Shown here: positions 9,340 to 18,020 of the stretch, piece after piece
Layout: each line of letters starts with the position of its first letter
Numbering within the stretch: position 1 is the stretch's first letter
Source of the DNA: CAVUPF01 sp963743285
Lineage (GTDB): Bacteria; Actinomycetota; Thermoleophilia; Solirubrobacterales; 70-9
DNA length: 64,000 nt
Direction of reading: 5' to 3'
Assembly: GCA_963743285.1 (NCBI GenBank)
Contig: CAVUPF010000008.1
Location: 62,001-126,000 of the forward strand
Position numbers and translations under genes: made by a program
Notes under the pieces: model-generated
Told to the model about the DNA's origin: nothing
The model's input: the letters and a program-made list of their open reading frames with translations, nothing else
Database searches by the model: none

Positions 9340-10208
9340 GCGCTCGCAGCGCGGTCGAGGATGTCGCGGGCGCCTGCGGCGAGGAGGCGCCGGGCCAGCA
9401 GCTGGCCAAGCGCCGCCGGCTTGCCGGCTGCTCCGATGACGCGGTCCCGGATCCACTCGCTGCCATCGGGCAGGCCGACGAACGCTTCGACTGCAACCTC
9501 TCCCGCCTCGAACTGCGCCCGGACGCCGACCGGGGTCGTGCAGTCGGCTCCGAGGCGGGCGATCGTGGCGCGCTCCACGGCCAGCTCGGCCAACGATGGC
9601 GCGTGGCCCACCCGCGCCGCGGCGGCGCGAGGAGCCTCGTCGCCGCTTCGCACCTGGAGGACCAGGGCGCCCTGACCGGCGGCCGGGACCATTGCCCTGG
9701 TCGGGATCGAAAAGGTCGCCGCGTCCGTTCGTCCCAGCCGCCGAAGCCCCGCAGTGGCGAGCACGATCGCGTCGAGCTTGCCCTCACCGAGGCGGCGCAG
9801 GCGGGTGTCGACGTTGCCGTGCAGCTCCTCTATCAGCAGGTCGGGCCGAGCGGCGAGAAGCTGGGCACGACGGCGCAGGCTGGCGGTGCCGACCCGGGAA
9901 CCCTCGGGCACGTCGCCGAGCGAGGAGCCGGCGCCGATCCAGGCGTCGGACGGGTCCTCGCGGAGAGGCACGGCGGCGATCGCCAGCCCTTCCGGGATCT
10001 CGACGGGCAGGTCCTTCGCTGAGTGGACGCCGATCTCGGCCTCGCCGTCCAGCAGCGCCCGCTCGACTCCGCGCACGAAGCGGGCCTTGTCGCCAGCCTC
10101 GCCGTCGGAGGAGACCTCGACCAGCTCGGCAGCCCCCAGCAGCTCGGCAACCTGGCGGGTCTGAGCCAGCGCCAGGGCGCTTGCCCTTGTGGCGATGCGG
10201 AGCCTCAA
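9336..10208 (-). CDS. hemC: Hydroxymethylbilane synthase (porphobilinogen deaminase)
   Basis: HemC polymerises four porphobilinogens into hydroxymethylbilane. The 290-residue sequence is complete: IATRASALALAQT at the N-terminus, GVHSAKDLPVE, RVGTASLRRRAQLLA, and GADCTTPVG carrying the cysteine that binds the dipyrromethane cofactor. The start is TTG at 10208, overlapping the hemA stop as TTGA, which argues for translational coupling. It lies between hemA and cobA-hemD in pathway order. Confidence 0.96.
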   Translation of the reverse strand: MRLRIATRASALALAQTRQVAELLGAAELVEVSSDGEAGDKARFVRGVERALLDGEAEIGVHSAKDLPVEIPEGLAIAAVPLREDPSDAWIGAGSSLGDVPEGSRVGTASLRRRAQLLAARPDLLIEELHGNVDTRLRRLGEGKLDAIVLATAGLRRLGRTDAATFSIPTRAMVPAAGQGALVLQVRSGDEAPRAAAARVGHAPSLAELAVERATIARLGADCTTPVGVRAQFEAGEVAVEAFVGLPDGSEWIRDRVIGAAGKPAALGQLLARRLLAAGARDILDRAASA

Positions 10209-11533
10209 GTGGCCTTGCGGCGCAGCTCGGTGACACTGGCGCCCGCCTGGTCATCGGGCTCGGTCTCCGCGTCCAGCCCGAACAGCTCGCGCAGCGCGCT
10301 GACGTAAAGGTAGGCCTCATCGCTGCCCGCCGCGCGCTTCATTCGCAAGGTTGGCTCGTGCAGGAGGCGGGAGGCGATCGCCCTTGCCATCGTGGCGAGG
10401 CGTTCGCGGTCGGCCTCGCTGAGGAGCTCCCAGCGAGGCTCGTTCTCGGCGAGGACGCGGCGCACGATCTCCTCGCCGCGCTCGCGCATCGCGACGATCG
10501 TCGGCACCACCTCCAGCGAGGCGAACCACCGCTCGAAGCGGTCAACCTCGACCTCGATGATCTGCTCGGCGCGCTTGGCCTCTGCCTCACGGCCGCTCGC
10601 GTTGCGCTCGACGATCTGCTGGACGTCGTCGATGTCGTGGAGGCTGACGCCAGCGATCTCGCGGCAGGCCGGCTCGATGTCGCGCGGCACGGCGATGTCG
10701 ACCAGCAGCAGCGGGCGGCCCTCGCGGTTCGCCATCACCTGGGTGATGTCGTCGCGCTCGACGATGTGGTGCGGGGAGTTGGTCGCTGAGACGACGATGT
10801 CGGCCACCTTGAGCTGCTCGGGCAGCTCGTCGAAGCGCACGGCGTTGCCGCCGAAGCGCTGGGCGAGGCCGATCGCGCGGTCATAGCGACGGTTGGCGAC
10901 GAAGACGGTGGTGACACCGCGGGCGACCAGCGCCCGGGCGACCAGCTCCGCGGTCTCCCCGGCGCCGATCACCAGCACGCTGCGCTCGCCGAGGTCGCCG
11001 AGTGTGCGCTGCGCGAGCTCGACTGCGACCGAGGAGATCGAGAGGCCCTTCTCGCTGACTCCGGTCTCATTCCGCGCCCGCCCGCCTGCGGCAAGGGCGC
11101 CGCGGAAAAGGCGGTTGAGGATCGGCCCGGTGCCGCCCTCGACCAGGGCAAGCTCATAGGCGCGTTTGACCTGACCTTGGACCTCGGCCTCGCCGACGAT
11201 CATCGAGTCGAGTCCCGAGGTGACGCGGAAGAGGTGGCGCACCGCATCGGTGAAGCGCATCGAGTAGAGATGGCCGAGCAGCTCGGTGGGCCGGATCTCG
11301 GCCTGGCGGGTAAGGACGCTGAGCGCGGTCGACTCCGCCTCGACCGGGTCGGAGACGACCAGGTAGAGCTCGGTGCGGTTGCAGGTCGAGATCGCCGCCG
11401 CCTCGTGGATCCCGGCCGCGGCGGTCAGCTCGCGCAGCGCCCCGACGGCGCGACCCTCGGTCAGCGAGAGACGCTCGCGAAGCTCAAGCGGCGCGGTCTT
11501 GTGGGAGACGCCGAGGGCGAGTAGCTCAGACAC
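10205..11533 (-). CDS. hemA: Glutamyl-tRNA reductase
   Basis: HemA reduces glutamyl-tRNA to glutamate-1-semialdehyde, the first step of the C5 route to heme. The 442-residue product shows the N-terminal catalytic domain with AAISTCNRTELYLV (nucleophilic cysteine), GLDSMIVGEAEVQGQVK, the NADPH-binding domain VLVIGAGETAELVARAL, SATNSPHHIVE, and the C-terminal dimerisation helices. The GTG start overlaps ccmD by eight bases (GTGTCTGA). The next pathway enzymes follow at once, while hemL and hemB are not in the window. Confidence 0.96.
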   Translation of the reverse strand: MSELLALGVSHKTAPLELRERLSLTEGRAVGALRELTAAAGIHEAAAISTCNRTELYLVVSDPVEAESTALSVLTRQAEIRPTELLGHLYSMRFTDAVRHLFRVTSGLDSMIVGEAEVQGQVKRAYELALVEGGTGPILNRLFRGALAAGGRARNETGVSEKGLSISSVAVELAQRTLGDLGERSVLVIGAGETAELVARALVARGVTTVFVANRRYDRAIGLAQRFGGNAVRFDELPEQLKVADIVVSATNSPHHIVERDDITQVMANREGRPLLLVDIAVPRDIEPACREIAGVSLHDIDDVQQIVERNASGREAEAKRAEQIIEVEVDRFERWFASLEVVPTIVAMRERGEEIVRRVLAENEPRWELLSEADRERLATMARAIASRLLHEPTLRMKRAAGSDEAYLYVSALRELFGLDAETEPDDQAGASVTELRRKAT

Positions 11534-11720
11534 CGCCGCCGACCTCCTCGCGCTCCTCGCTTCTTCGCTGCTCCGCGAAGCCCGCCAGTTCGCGCAGCTC
11601 CCGCTCGATCCGCTGGAGTTTCGCCGCCATGATCCCGACGTAGATGACGATCAGGACGAGGAAGGCAATGTAGGCGGCGGCGACGTACCTGCCGGCTTCG
11701 CCGAGCGGCAGGGCGGGCAT
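11526..11720 (-). CDS. ccmD: CcmD-like small membrane protein
   Basis: The 64-residue product has one central transmembrane helix (AAAYIAFLVLIVIYVGIMAA) followed by a charged helix (KLQRIERELRELAG). That layout and the preceding GRYV match CcmD, the small subunit that helps release holo-CcmE from the CcmABC heme-handling complex. The position directly after ccmC (stop and start adjacent) and before hemA supports the call. Confidence 0.82.
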   Translation of the reverse strand: MPALPLGEAGRYVAAAYIAFLVLIVIYVGIMAAKLQRIERELRELAGFAEQRRSEEREEVGGGV

Positions 11721-12443
11721 TCAGCGCACCTCCGGAGCCACGCGGGACTGGGCACTCGGCGCCGGCGCGTCGAGCGCGATTCGTAGCCGCTTCACCTGCC
11801 CCGAGGCGCTCTTCGCGGTCAGCTCGAGCTTGACGAGCGTCATCCAGAGCAGCGCGATAGCGACCAGGCAGACGAGGAAGGTGATCAGCATCGAGGTGGG
11901 CAGCCCGCCGTTCGCGGTGGCGAAGACGCGCGGATGCACGAGGCTCGGCGTCAGCCGCACGGCGAGGAAGTTAAGCGGCACGAAGGCGCCGGCCGTGACG
12001 GCGAAGACGGAGGCGTAGCGGGCCTGGCGCTCGGGGTCCTCGATCGCGTAGCGGAACGGGTAGTAGGTCACGTAGAGCAGGAAGACGATCAGAAAGCTGG
12101 CCAGGGTCGGTTCGTCCCAGACCCACCAGTGCCCCCATGAGGCTTTCGCCCAGATCGAGCCGGTGATCAGCACCGCGACGGCGAAAATCACCGACATGTG
12201 AATCGAGACGTAGGAGTAGGCGTCCCAGCGGCGATCGCCGCTGCGCAGGTGGGCGATCGCGAAGAGGCCGCCGACGATGAAGCCGACCAGCGCCGTCATC
12301 GCCAGCGGCACGTGCAGGTAGAAGATCTTCTGGATGAAGCCCTGGTTGGCTTCGAGCGGCGCGTAGAAGAAGGCCAGGCACAGCCCCGTGGCAAGGGTGA
12401 CCACGGTGGCGATCGAGAGGGTTCTCAGTCCTTTGCCGTACAT
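11721..12443 (-). CDS. ccmC: Heme exporter / cytochrome c maturation protein CcmC
   Basis: CcmC is a multi-span membrane protein that presents heme to CcmE on the outer membrane face. The 240-residue product has six hydrophobic segments and the tryptophan-rich WGHWWVWDEP motif of the heme-handling family, with flanking conserved histidines (YLHVPLA and a later LVHP). I place the start at ATG 12443 (MYGKGLRTLS), since the longer frame runs through ccmB in another reading. The stop touches ccmD. The family also includes CcsA/ResC, but neighbouring ccmA, ccmB and ccmD identify System I. Confidence 0.94.
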   Translation of the reverse strand: MYGKGLRTLSIATVVTLATGLCLAFFYAPLEANQGFIQKIFYLHVPLAMTALVGFIVGGLFAIAHLRSGDRRWDAYSYVSIHMSVIFAVAVLITGSIWAKASWGHWWVWDEPTLASFLIVFLLYVTYYPFRYAIEDPERQARYASVFAVTAGAFVPLNFLAVRLTPSLVHPRVFATANGGLPTSMLITFLVCLVAIALLWMTLVKLELTAKSASGQVKRLRIALDAPAPSAQSRVAPEVR

Positions 12444-12478
12444 GCGTGCCTCGCGGTGGGGGAGCGGCAAGGGCCCGC

Positions 12479-13159
12479 TCAGTCCTCTAGGAGGAAGTCG
12501 AACACCGCGTATCCGACCAAGAGGAAGATCAAATCGTATAACCCGAGGATCGCAAGCCAGGTGCCGAAGCGGTGATAGCCGGGTCCGCCGACCGCCATCA
12601 ACGGCTCGGTTGCACCGGTGGCGGCGATCATCAGCGGCACGACCAGCGGCAGCAGCACCAGCGGCACCAACAGGTCGCGGGCGCGGGAGTTGACCGCCAT
12701 CGAGGAGATCAGCGTGCCGGTCGCGGCGAGGCCGAGGTCGGTGAGGACGATGACCACGGCGAGCGGCGCCAGGGCGGCGGGGGAGCCGAGGAAGAAGAGG
12801 GCGAATACCGGAACGGCGACCAGCTCGAGCACGAGCAGGTAGACGAGCAGCGCCGCGGCCTTGGCGGCGAAGAGGGTGGTACGGTCGATCGGCGCGAGCC
12901 GGATTGCGTCGAAGCCTCCCTCCTCGCGCTCGCTGACGAAGAGTCGGTTGATGCCGAGCACCCCGGCGAACAGCAGCGTCGTCCAGAGGACACCGGCGGC
13001 GAGGCTGCCCGCGAGGCTGGTGCGGTCGAGTCCGAAGCGGAAGATGACGAAGGTGGTGATCGCGAACAGCGCCATCGCCGGCACCGACTGCAGGGTGCGT
13101 AGCTCCGAGCGAAGGTCCTTGGCTAGGATCGCCGCGAAGGCGGTGCGCGACGGCGTCAT
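12479..13159 (-). CDS. ccmB: Heme ABC exporter permease CcmB
   Basis: The 226-residue protein has six predicted membrane helices and the CcmB pattern: LAKDLRSELRT at the N-terminus, FVSEREEGGFDAIRLAPI in the first cytoplasmic loop, and LLPLVVPLMIAA later. CcmB forms the membrane part of the CcmAB ABC transporter whose ATPase activity releases heme-loaded CcmE. The ATG overlaps the ccmA stop as ATGA. Confidence 0.95.
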   Translation of the reverse strand: MTPSRTAFAAILAKDLRSELRTLQSVPAMALFAITTFVIFRFGLDRTSLAGSLAAGVLWTTLLFAGVLGINRLFVSEREEGGFDAIRLAPIDRTTLFAAKAAALLVYLLVLELVAVPVFALFFLGSPAALAPLAVVIVLTDLGLAATGTLISSMAVNSRARDLLVPLVLLPLVVPLMIAATGATEPLMAVGGPGYHRFGTWLAILGLYDLIFLLVGYAVFDFLLED

Positions 13160-13884
13160 CTGCTCGCCCCCACACTGGCGAGGCGGGCCTCGTCGAGGTC
13201 AAGGTCAGCCGCGGCGCACTCGCGCACAGCATGGCCCCCGTGGCCGAGCAGCAGCGCCCGGTCGGCGTCCGGCAGGGTCCGCTCGGGGTCGTGGGTGACG
13301 AGCACCCGGGTCCGTCCTTCACCAGGCCCGATCAGGGTGCCGGCCAGCTCGCGTCCCTCGGCGTCGAGGTTGGACTCGGGCTCATCGAGCAGCAGCAGCG
13401 TCGGCTCGTGCAGGACGCAGCGGCAGACGGCGATCCGCTGGCGCATCCCGGCCGAGAGCTCCGCGACCCGCCCGTCGGCGCGCCGCTGCATCCCGACCGC
13501 GGCGAGCAGCTCAGCGATCCTCACCTCGGCCGCATCGCGCTCGATCCCGTGCAGCCTGGCGTGGAAGCGCAGGTTCTCCCGTCCGCTCAGGTCGCGGTAG
13601 AGCAGCGGCTCGTGGCCGAGATAGCCGACCCGCCCGCGTAGCTTCCAGGCCTCGCCAGGCAGCGCGCAGCCCAGCACCCGGACCTCACCGCCGCTTGGGC
13701 GCAAAAGCGTCGCGAGGATGCGGAGCAGGGTCGTCTTGCCGGAGCCGTTGGGACCGAGCACGACCAGCGAGCTGCCGCTGGCCAACTCGAAGCCGACCCC
13801 GTCCAGGGCGGTCCGCTCGCCGTAGTCGCGTCGCAGCGCGGCAACCGCCAGGCCGACCTCCCCGCTCACCGTTCTCGGGTCCAT
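13156..13884 (-). CDS. ccmA: Heme ABC exporter ATP-binding protein CcmA
   Basis: A 242-residue ABC ATPase: Walker A LGPNGSGKTTLLR (about residue 43), signature LSAGMRQRIAV (slightly different from LSGGQ), Walker B LLLLDEPESNLD, and switch VTHDPERT. It is the first gene of the minus-strand ccmABCD-hemA-hemC-cobA/hemD-birA string. The operon promoter should lie in the 96 bases between its ATG and the stop of the aldehyde dehydrogenase upstream, or inside that gene. Assignment to CcmA rather than another ABC ATPase rests mainly on the adjacent ccmB/C/D. Confidence 0.93.
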   Translation of the reverse strand: MDPRTVSGEVGLAVAALRRDYGERTALDGVGFELASGSSLVVLGPNGSGKTTLLRILATLLRPSGGEVRVLGCALPGEAWKLRGRVGYLGHEPLLYRDLSGRENLRFHARLHGIERDAAEVRIAELLAAVGMQRRADGRVAELSAGMRQRIAVCRCVLHEPTLLLLDEPESNLDAEGRELAGTLIGPGEGRTRVLVTHDPERTLPDADRALLLGHGGHAVRECAAADLDLDEARLASVGASR

Positions 13885-13980
13885 CTCGGGGGGATTGTGA
13901 ACCGTATGAGCCGCCGTGGCATGGGCATCGGCTGGGGGCGCGCGACCCGATCTCCTCAGGCGGGACTCTCGCCGGGATGC

Positions 13981-15576
13981 TCAGCGCCGCTTGCGAAGCG
14001 TGCGGGCGCCGACCCGCAGCAGTGGCCCGGTGCCCTCGCGCAGCGCCTGGGTGCGCATCGCGCCCTTGCCGTAGAGGAGCTTCGCCGAGGCGCGGACCGC
14101 TTCGCCGAGGGTGCGGTCGTAGGGATGCCACCAGAAATCACGAGTGAGGCCCGGCTCCCAGGCGTTCATCTTGATGTTCACGCACTCATAGAAGCCGAAT
14201 TTGGAGTGCGAGCGGCCGACTCCGGAGTCCTTGACCCCACCCCAGGAGCACTGGCAGGCGCCGTGGCTGAAGGAGTGGTCGTTGACCCAGACCATTCCCG
14301 ACTGAATCCGCCGCGCGATTCGCGCGCCCTTTTGGCGGTCCTTGGTCCAGACCGAGGCGCCGAGGCCGAACTCGGAGTCGTTGGCGAGGTCGATCGCCTC
14401 CTGCTCTGAGTCGACCACGACGATCGGCAGCACCGGGCCGAAGATCTCCTCTTGCATGATCCGCATCTGATGGGTGACGCCGGTGAGCACGGTTGGGGCG
14501 ATGAACTTGCCGGTCAGCCCTGGGACCTCGGTCGGGCCGCCGCAGAGCTTGGTCGCGCCGGCGCCGAGAGCGTCCTCGATCAGCTCGACGACGATCTCGT
14601 ACTGGCTCTCGGAGGTCATCGGGCCGATCTCCGTCTCCCACTCGACGGGGTTGCCGAGGCGTAGCTCGCGGGCACCGCGGGCGACGCCGTCGATGAAGCG
14701 CTCGGCGACCTCCCGCGCCACGTAGACGCGCTCGATCCCCGAACAGGTCTGCCCCGCGTTGGCGAAGCCGCCCCACAGCGCGCCGGAGATCGCGTTGTCG
14801 AGGTCGGCGTCAGCGCAGACGATCATCGGGTCCTTGCCGCCCAGCTCCAGCACCGCGCCCTTCAGCCGCTGGGCGCAGACCTCGCCGACCTTGCGACCGA
14901 CCTCGACCGAGCCGGTGAAGAAGACCTTGCCGACGCCCGAGCGGGCCAGTGCGTCACCGACCGCGCCACCGCCGTGGAGGACTCGGACCAGGCCCTCCGG
15001 TAGGCCCCCCTTCTCGAACACCCGGCGGATCGCCTCGCCCAGCAGCGGGGTGAGGCTCGCCGGCTTGAGGACCACGCCGTTGCCGGCCATCAAGGCGATC
15101 GCGACCTCGCCGAAGGGGATCGACCAGGGGTAGTTCCAGGGCGCGATAACCCCGACCACCCCGATCGGCTCGTAGGTAAAGCGGCCTTTCTTGCTCAGCG
15201 TGAAGGCCTGGGTCATTCGCACCTTCTCCTCGGCGAGGACCCGTGGACCTGCCTTGGCGCACCAGTGCAGGGCGTCGACGGTGGGCAGCAGCTCCATCGT
15301 GTAGGCCTCGGTGCGGGGCTTGCCCTGCTCGGCGACCAACAAGTCGGCGATCTCGTCTATGTCGTCGAGCAGCGCGTCGGCGGTGCGGCGCATGTAGCGG
15401 GCGCGGTCGATGAGGCTTAGCTCGGCCCATGCCGGCTGGATCCGGGCCACGTCGTCGATGACCGACTGGACCTGATCCGGGGTGATCGTCGCTACCGAGC
15501 CGACCAGCTCTGCGGTGGCCGGGTTGAAGGACTCAAGGGTGGACTGGGTCGGTGGGCTCTGCGTCACGGTGTCCAT
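13981..15576 (-). CDS. Aldehyde dehydrogenase family protein
   Basis: The 531-residue product is an NAD(P)-dependent aldehyde dehydrogenase. It shows VIAPWNYPWSIPF, the Rossmann FTGSVEVGRKVGE, the general-base glutamate in LELGGKDP, the catalytic cysteine in NAGQTCSGIERV, and the C-terminal EEIFGPVLPIVVV. It is longer than the usual 480-500 residues because of a C-terminal extension after VNIKMNAWEPG (residues about 465-531) that ends in a basic stretch. Substrate is not evident; succinate-semialdehyde or fatty-aldehyde oxidation are both possible. It is divergent from rarA, with 66 bases between. Confidence 0.93.
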   Translation of the reverse strand: MDTVTQSPPTQSTLESFNPATAELVGSVATITPDQVQSVIDDVARIQPAWAELSLIDRARYMRRTADALLDDIDEIADLLVAEQGKPRTEAYTMELLPTVDALHWCAKAGPRVLAEEKVRMTQAFTLSKKGRFTYEPIGVVGVIAPWNYPWSIPFGEVAIALMAGNGVVLKPASLTPLLGEAIRRVFEKGGLPEGLVRVLHGGGAVGDALARSGVGKVFFTGSVEVGRKVGEVCAQRLKGAVLELGGKDPMIVCADADLDNAISGALWGGFANAGQTCSGIERVYVAREVAERFIDGVARGARELRLGNPVEWETEIGPMTSESQYEIVVELIEDALGAGATKLCGGPTEVPGLTGKFIAPTVLTGVTHQMRIMQEEIFGPVLPIVVVDSEQEAIDLANDSEFGLGASVWTKDRQKGARIARRIQSGMVWVNDHSFSHGACQCSWGGVKDSGVGRSHSKFGFYECVNIKMNAWEPGLTRDFWWHPYDRTLGEAVRASAKLLYGKGAMRTQALREGTGPLLRVGARTLRKRR

Positions 15577-15642
15577 CGGCTCAGTCTAGGTGTTGGATTT
15601 CTGGCCGTCGAGTGCGCAGATCCGACGGTCATACTCAGCCGC

Positions 15643-16977
15643 GTGGAAGATCGGCTGTTCGACAGCGGCGATGCCGTCCAGCGCCCGCGGCGCCCGGCGG
15701 GGCCCGATGCTCCTTTGGCGGTGCGGATGCGGCCACGCAGCCTCGAGGAGCTGGTGGGGCAGGCGCAGATCGTTGGCAGCGGGTCGGCTCTGCGCACGGC
15801 GATCGAGAGCGGGCACCCCCACAGCGCGATCCTCTATGGGCCGCCGGGATCGGGGAAGACGACTTTGGCTCGGATCGCGGCGGCGAGGGCCGAGGGGGCC
15901 TTTGAGGAGGAGTCGGCCGTCAATGCCGGGCGGGCTGAGATTAGGGCCGTGATCGAGCGGGCCCGGGAGCGGCGGGTGGCTGTGGGGCGCCCGACCGTGC
16001 TCTTCCTGGACGAGATCCATCGCTTCAACAAGGCCCAGCAGGACGCCCTGCTGCCCGCTGTGGAGGAGGGGTTGCTGACCCTGATCGGAGCCACGACCGA
16101 GAACCCCTACTTCGAGGTCAACTCGGCGCTGCTGTCTCGCTGCCAGGTCTATGAGCTGCGTCCGCTGGAGCCAGAGCAGGTGGAGGCGCTGCTGCGCAGG
16201 GCACTGGGCGATCCCGAGCGCGGGCTCGCCGACCCACCGCCGATCTCCGACGCGGCGCTGGAGATGTTGGCGCAGCGCTGCGGCGGGGATGCTCGAGTCG
16301 CGCTCTCGGCGCTTGAGCGGGCAGTTGAGAGGGCTCGGGGCGCTGCGATCGAGGTGGCCGCGATCGAGGATGCGCTGCAGCGTAAGGCGCTTGACTACGA
16401 CCGCGCGGGCGACCGCCATTACGACTTCATCTCGGCCTGGATCAAGGCGACCCGGGGTTCCGACGTCGATGCCTCGCTCTACTACCTGGCGGTGATGCTG
16501 GAGGGGGGCGAGGATCCCCGCTTCATCGCACGGCGCATGGTCATCCTCGCTTCCGAGGACGTCGGCAACGCCGACCCGCAGGCGCTGGTGGTGGCAGACG
16601 CGGCAGCGCGGGCGGTCGATCGGGTGGGCCTGCCCGAGTGCGCGCTGAACCTGGCCCAGGCCGCCGTATACCTGGCGCTGGCGCCGAAGTCGAACGCTTC
16701 TTACAAGGGTCTTCTCGCCGCCCGCGCCGAGGTTCGCGAGAACGGGGCAAAGACACCGCCGGACTATCTCCGCGACGCCCATTACCCCGGCGCCGAGAAG
16801 CTCGGCCGCGGCAGCGGCTATCGCTACGCCCACGAAGAGCCCGGCGGGGTGAGCGACCAGCCGCTGCTCCCGCAGGGTCTCGAGGGCCGCCGCTTCTACG
16901 CTCCCACGGACCGTGGCTTCGAGGCCGAGCTGGGCGGCCGGCTGGAGCAGCTGCGAGAGAGATTTCGCAAGTTGTGA
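15643..16977 (+). CDS. rarA: Replication-associated recombination protein A (MgsA/RarA AAA+ ATPase)
   Basis: RarA is a tetrameric AAA+ ATPase related to clamp loaders that acts at stalled forks. The 444-residue product has RMRPRSLEELVGQ near the N-terminus, Walker A ILYGPPGSGKTTLARI, Walker B FLDEIHRFNKAQQDALLPAVE, sensor 1 LIGATTENPYFEVN, and the MgsA C-terminal domain (RHYDFISAWIKATRGSD, LASEDVGNADP, LAPKSNASYKG). The GTG at 15643 gives a normal-length protein. It stands alone on the plus strand. Confidence 0.96.
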   Translation: MEDRLFDSGDAVQRPRRPAGPDAPLAVRMRPRSLEELVGQAQIVGSGSALRTAIESGHPHSAILYGPPGSGKTTLARIAAARAEGAFEEESAVNAGRAEIRAVIERARERRVAVGRPTVLFLDEIHRFNKAQQDALLPAVEEGLLTLIGATTENPYFEVNSALLSRCQVYELRPLEPEQVEALLRRALGDPERGLADPPPISDAALEMLAQRCGGDARVALSALERAVERARGAAIEVAAIEDALQRKALDYDRAGDRHYDFISAWIKATRGSDVDASLYYLAVMLEGGEDPRFIARRMVILASEDVGNADPQALVVADAAARAVDRVGLPECALNLAQAAVYLALAPKSNASYKGLLAARAEVRENGAKTPPDYLRDAHYPGAEKLGRGSGYRYAHEEPGGVSDQPLLPQGLEGRRFYAPTDRGFEAELGGRLEQLRERFRKL

Positions 16978-17053
16978 TCGCGGCGCAACTTCCCCAAGGC
17001 GGCAGTGTTTTAAGGTCGGCTTTCCAAGTTAGAGCCAGGGAGAGCCGATACAC

Positions 17054-17086
17054 CGGCCGGGGGCCTGGACTGGGGGCCTCCGGCCG
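17054..17086. terminator. Strong GC hairpin after rarA
   Basis: CGGCCGGGGGCC (17054-17065) pairs with GGCCTCCGGCCG (17075-17086) over 12 positions with one G-T wobble and a nine-base loop. There is no T-tract, so it would be a U-independent terminator or a structured RNA element. Confidence 0.5.
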
Positions 17087-17106
17087 AACTCTTCACAGGG
17101 AGGGGT

Positions 17107-17142
17107 GTCGGCGGCCGTGCCGGGAGGGGCGCGGCCGCCGAC
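17107..17142. terminator. Second GC hairpin upstream of the DUF1385 gene
   Basis: GTCGGCGGCCG (17107-17117) pairs perfectly with CGGCCGCCGAC (17132-17142), 11 bp with a 14-base loop. It lies 20 bases after the first hairpin and about 40 bases ahead of the next start codon, so it could terminate rarA transcripts or sit in the leader of the DUF1385 mRNA. Confidence 0.45.
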
Positions 17143-17182
17143 CGATTGCTCCCCGGCGAGTCGGGGCGTCTATGGTGAGGCG

Positions 17183-18010
17183 GTGAGTTCCGAGCAGACC
17201 CTTCGCCTCGGTGGGATGGCCCTTCGCAACGGCCTGCTGATCCACGGCCCGACCCACTGGGCGGCCGCCGTCCGCGACCGTTACGGCGAGATCCAGGTCG
17301 CCTCGGAGCCCAAGCCGACGCTGGCGCCGCAGCTCGCCGCGCGGCTACCCGGGGTGCGGGGGCCGCTGAAACTCGCAGAGGCGATGGCGGTACTGCCGTT
17401 GGTGCGGCGTCGCCTGCCCGCTACGCGACTGCCGTTTGAGAACTGGCGGGTCCTGGCCGCGGTCGGCGCGACGCTCTTGGCCACGGCACTGGTGCGCAAG
17501 CGGATCGCCTCCTCGGCTCTGCGCGAGGGAGTCGTGCAGGCGATCGGCGCGCTGCCGGCTGTCGTCGCCCTGATGGACCGCGACCTCGCCGCCTACCACG
17601 GCGTCGAGCACAAGGCGATCGCCGCCTATGAGCAGGGAGTCGAGGACCCGGCCGGCGTGCCCAAGGAGCATGACCGCTGCGGCTCCAACCTGATCGCGCC
17701 GATGATGCTGCTCTCGGCGGGAGGCACGGTGCTGCTCGAGCGCCTGGTCGAGAGCCCCGGGCCGCTTGCCCGCGCCGGGGTTGGGCTGGGCGGCGCCTCG
17801 CTCGCTGTCGAGATGTTCGCCTGGAGCGATCGCCACCACGATACCCCTGCCGCGCGCGCCTTCCACACCCCGGGGCGGGAGATCCAGCGCCTCCTGGCGA
17901 CCAAGGAGCCGAGTGCCGAGCAGCTTGAGGTCGGGGTCGCGGCGCTGGCCGAGATCCTTCGTGCCGAGCAGGCTGCGGGCGCCGGCGGCGAGTCTGCCGC
18001 CGCCGCATAG
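17183..18010 (+). CDS. DUF1385 domain membrane protein
   Basis: The 275-residue product has the DUF1385 hallmarks: an N-terminal LGGMALRNGLLIHGP followed by a beta-rich segment, and the central YHGVEHKAIAAYEQG with a later DRCGSNLIAP. Two to four hydrophobic segments surround these motifs. The family is widespread in Gram-positive bacteria, usually near prfA/prmC or rpmE; its function is unknown. The C-terminus is extended by an Ala/Glu-rich helix. GTG 17183 is chosen because a GTGAGG purine stretch lies just upstream and the longer frame begins inside a hairpin. It is 10 bases before the epimerase gene, so probably first in an operon. Confidence 0.85.
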   Translation: MSSEQTLRLGGMALRNGLLIHGPTHWAAAVRDRYGEIQVASEPKPTLAPQLAARLPGVRGPLKLAEAMAVLPLVRRRLPATRLPFENWRVLAAVGATLLATALVRKRIASSALREGVVQAIGALPAVVALMDRDLAAYHGVEHKAIAAYEQGVEDPAGVPKEHDRCGSNLIAPMMLLSAGGTVLLERLVESPGPLARAGVGLGGASLAVEMFAWSDRHHDTPAARAFHTPGREIQRLLATKEPSAEQLEVGVAALAEILRAEQAAGAGGESAAAA

Positions 18011-18020
18011 ACTGGCGCCC

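Noticed and set aside
7882..9675. A 597-codon plus-strand open frame
   Set aside because: Antisense to cobA-hemD and hemC, both of which have complete conserved motifs.
11721..13322. CcmC extended to 533 residues
   Set aside because: The extra part is an alternate frame of ccmB/ccmA; the first CcmC membrane helix begins right after ATG 12443.
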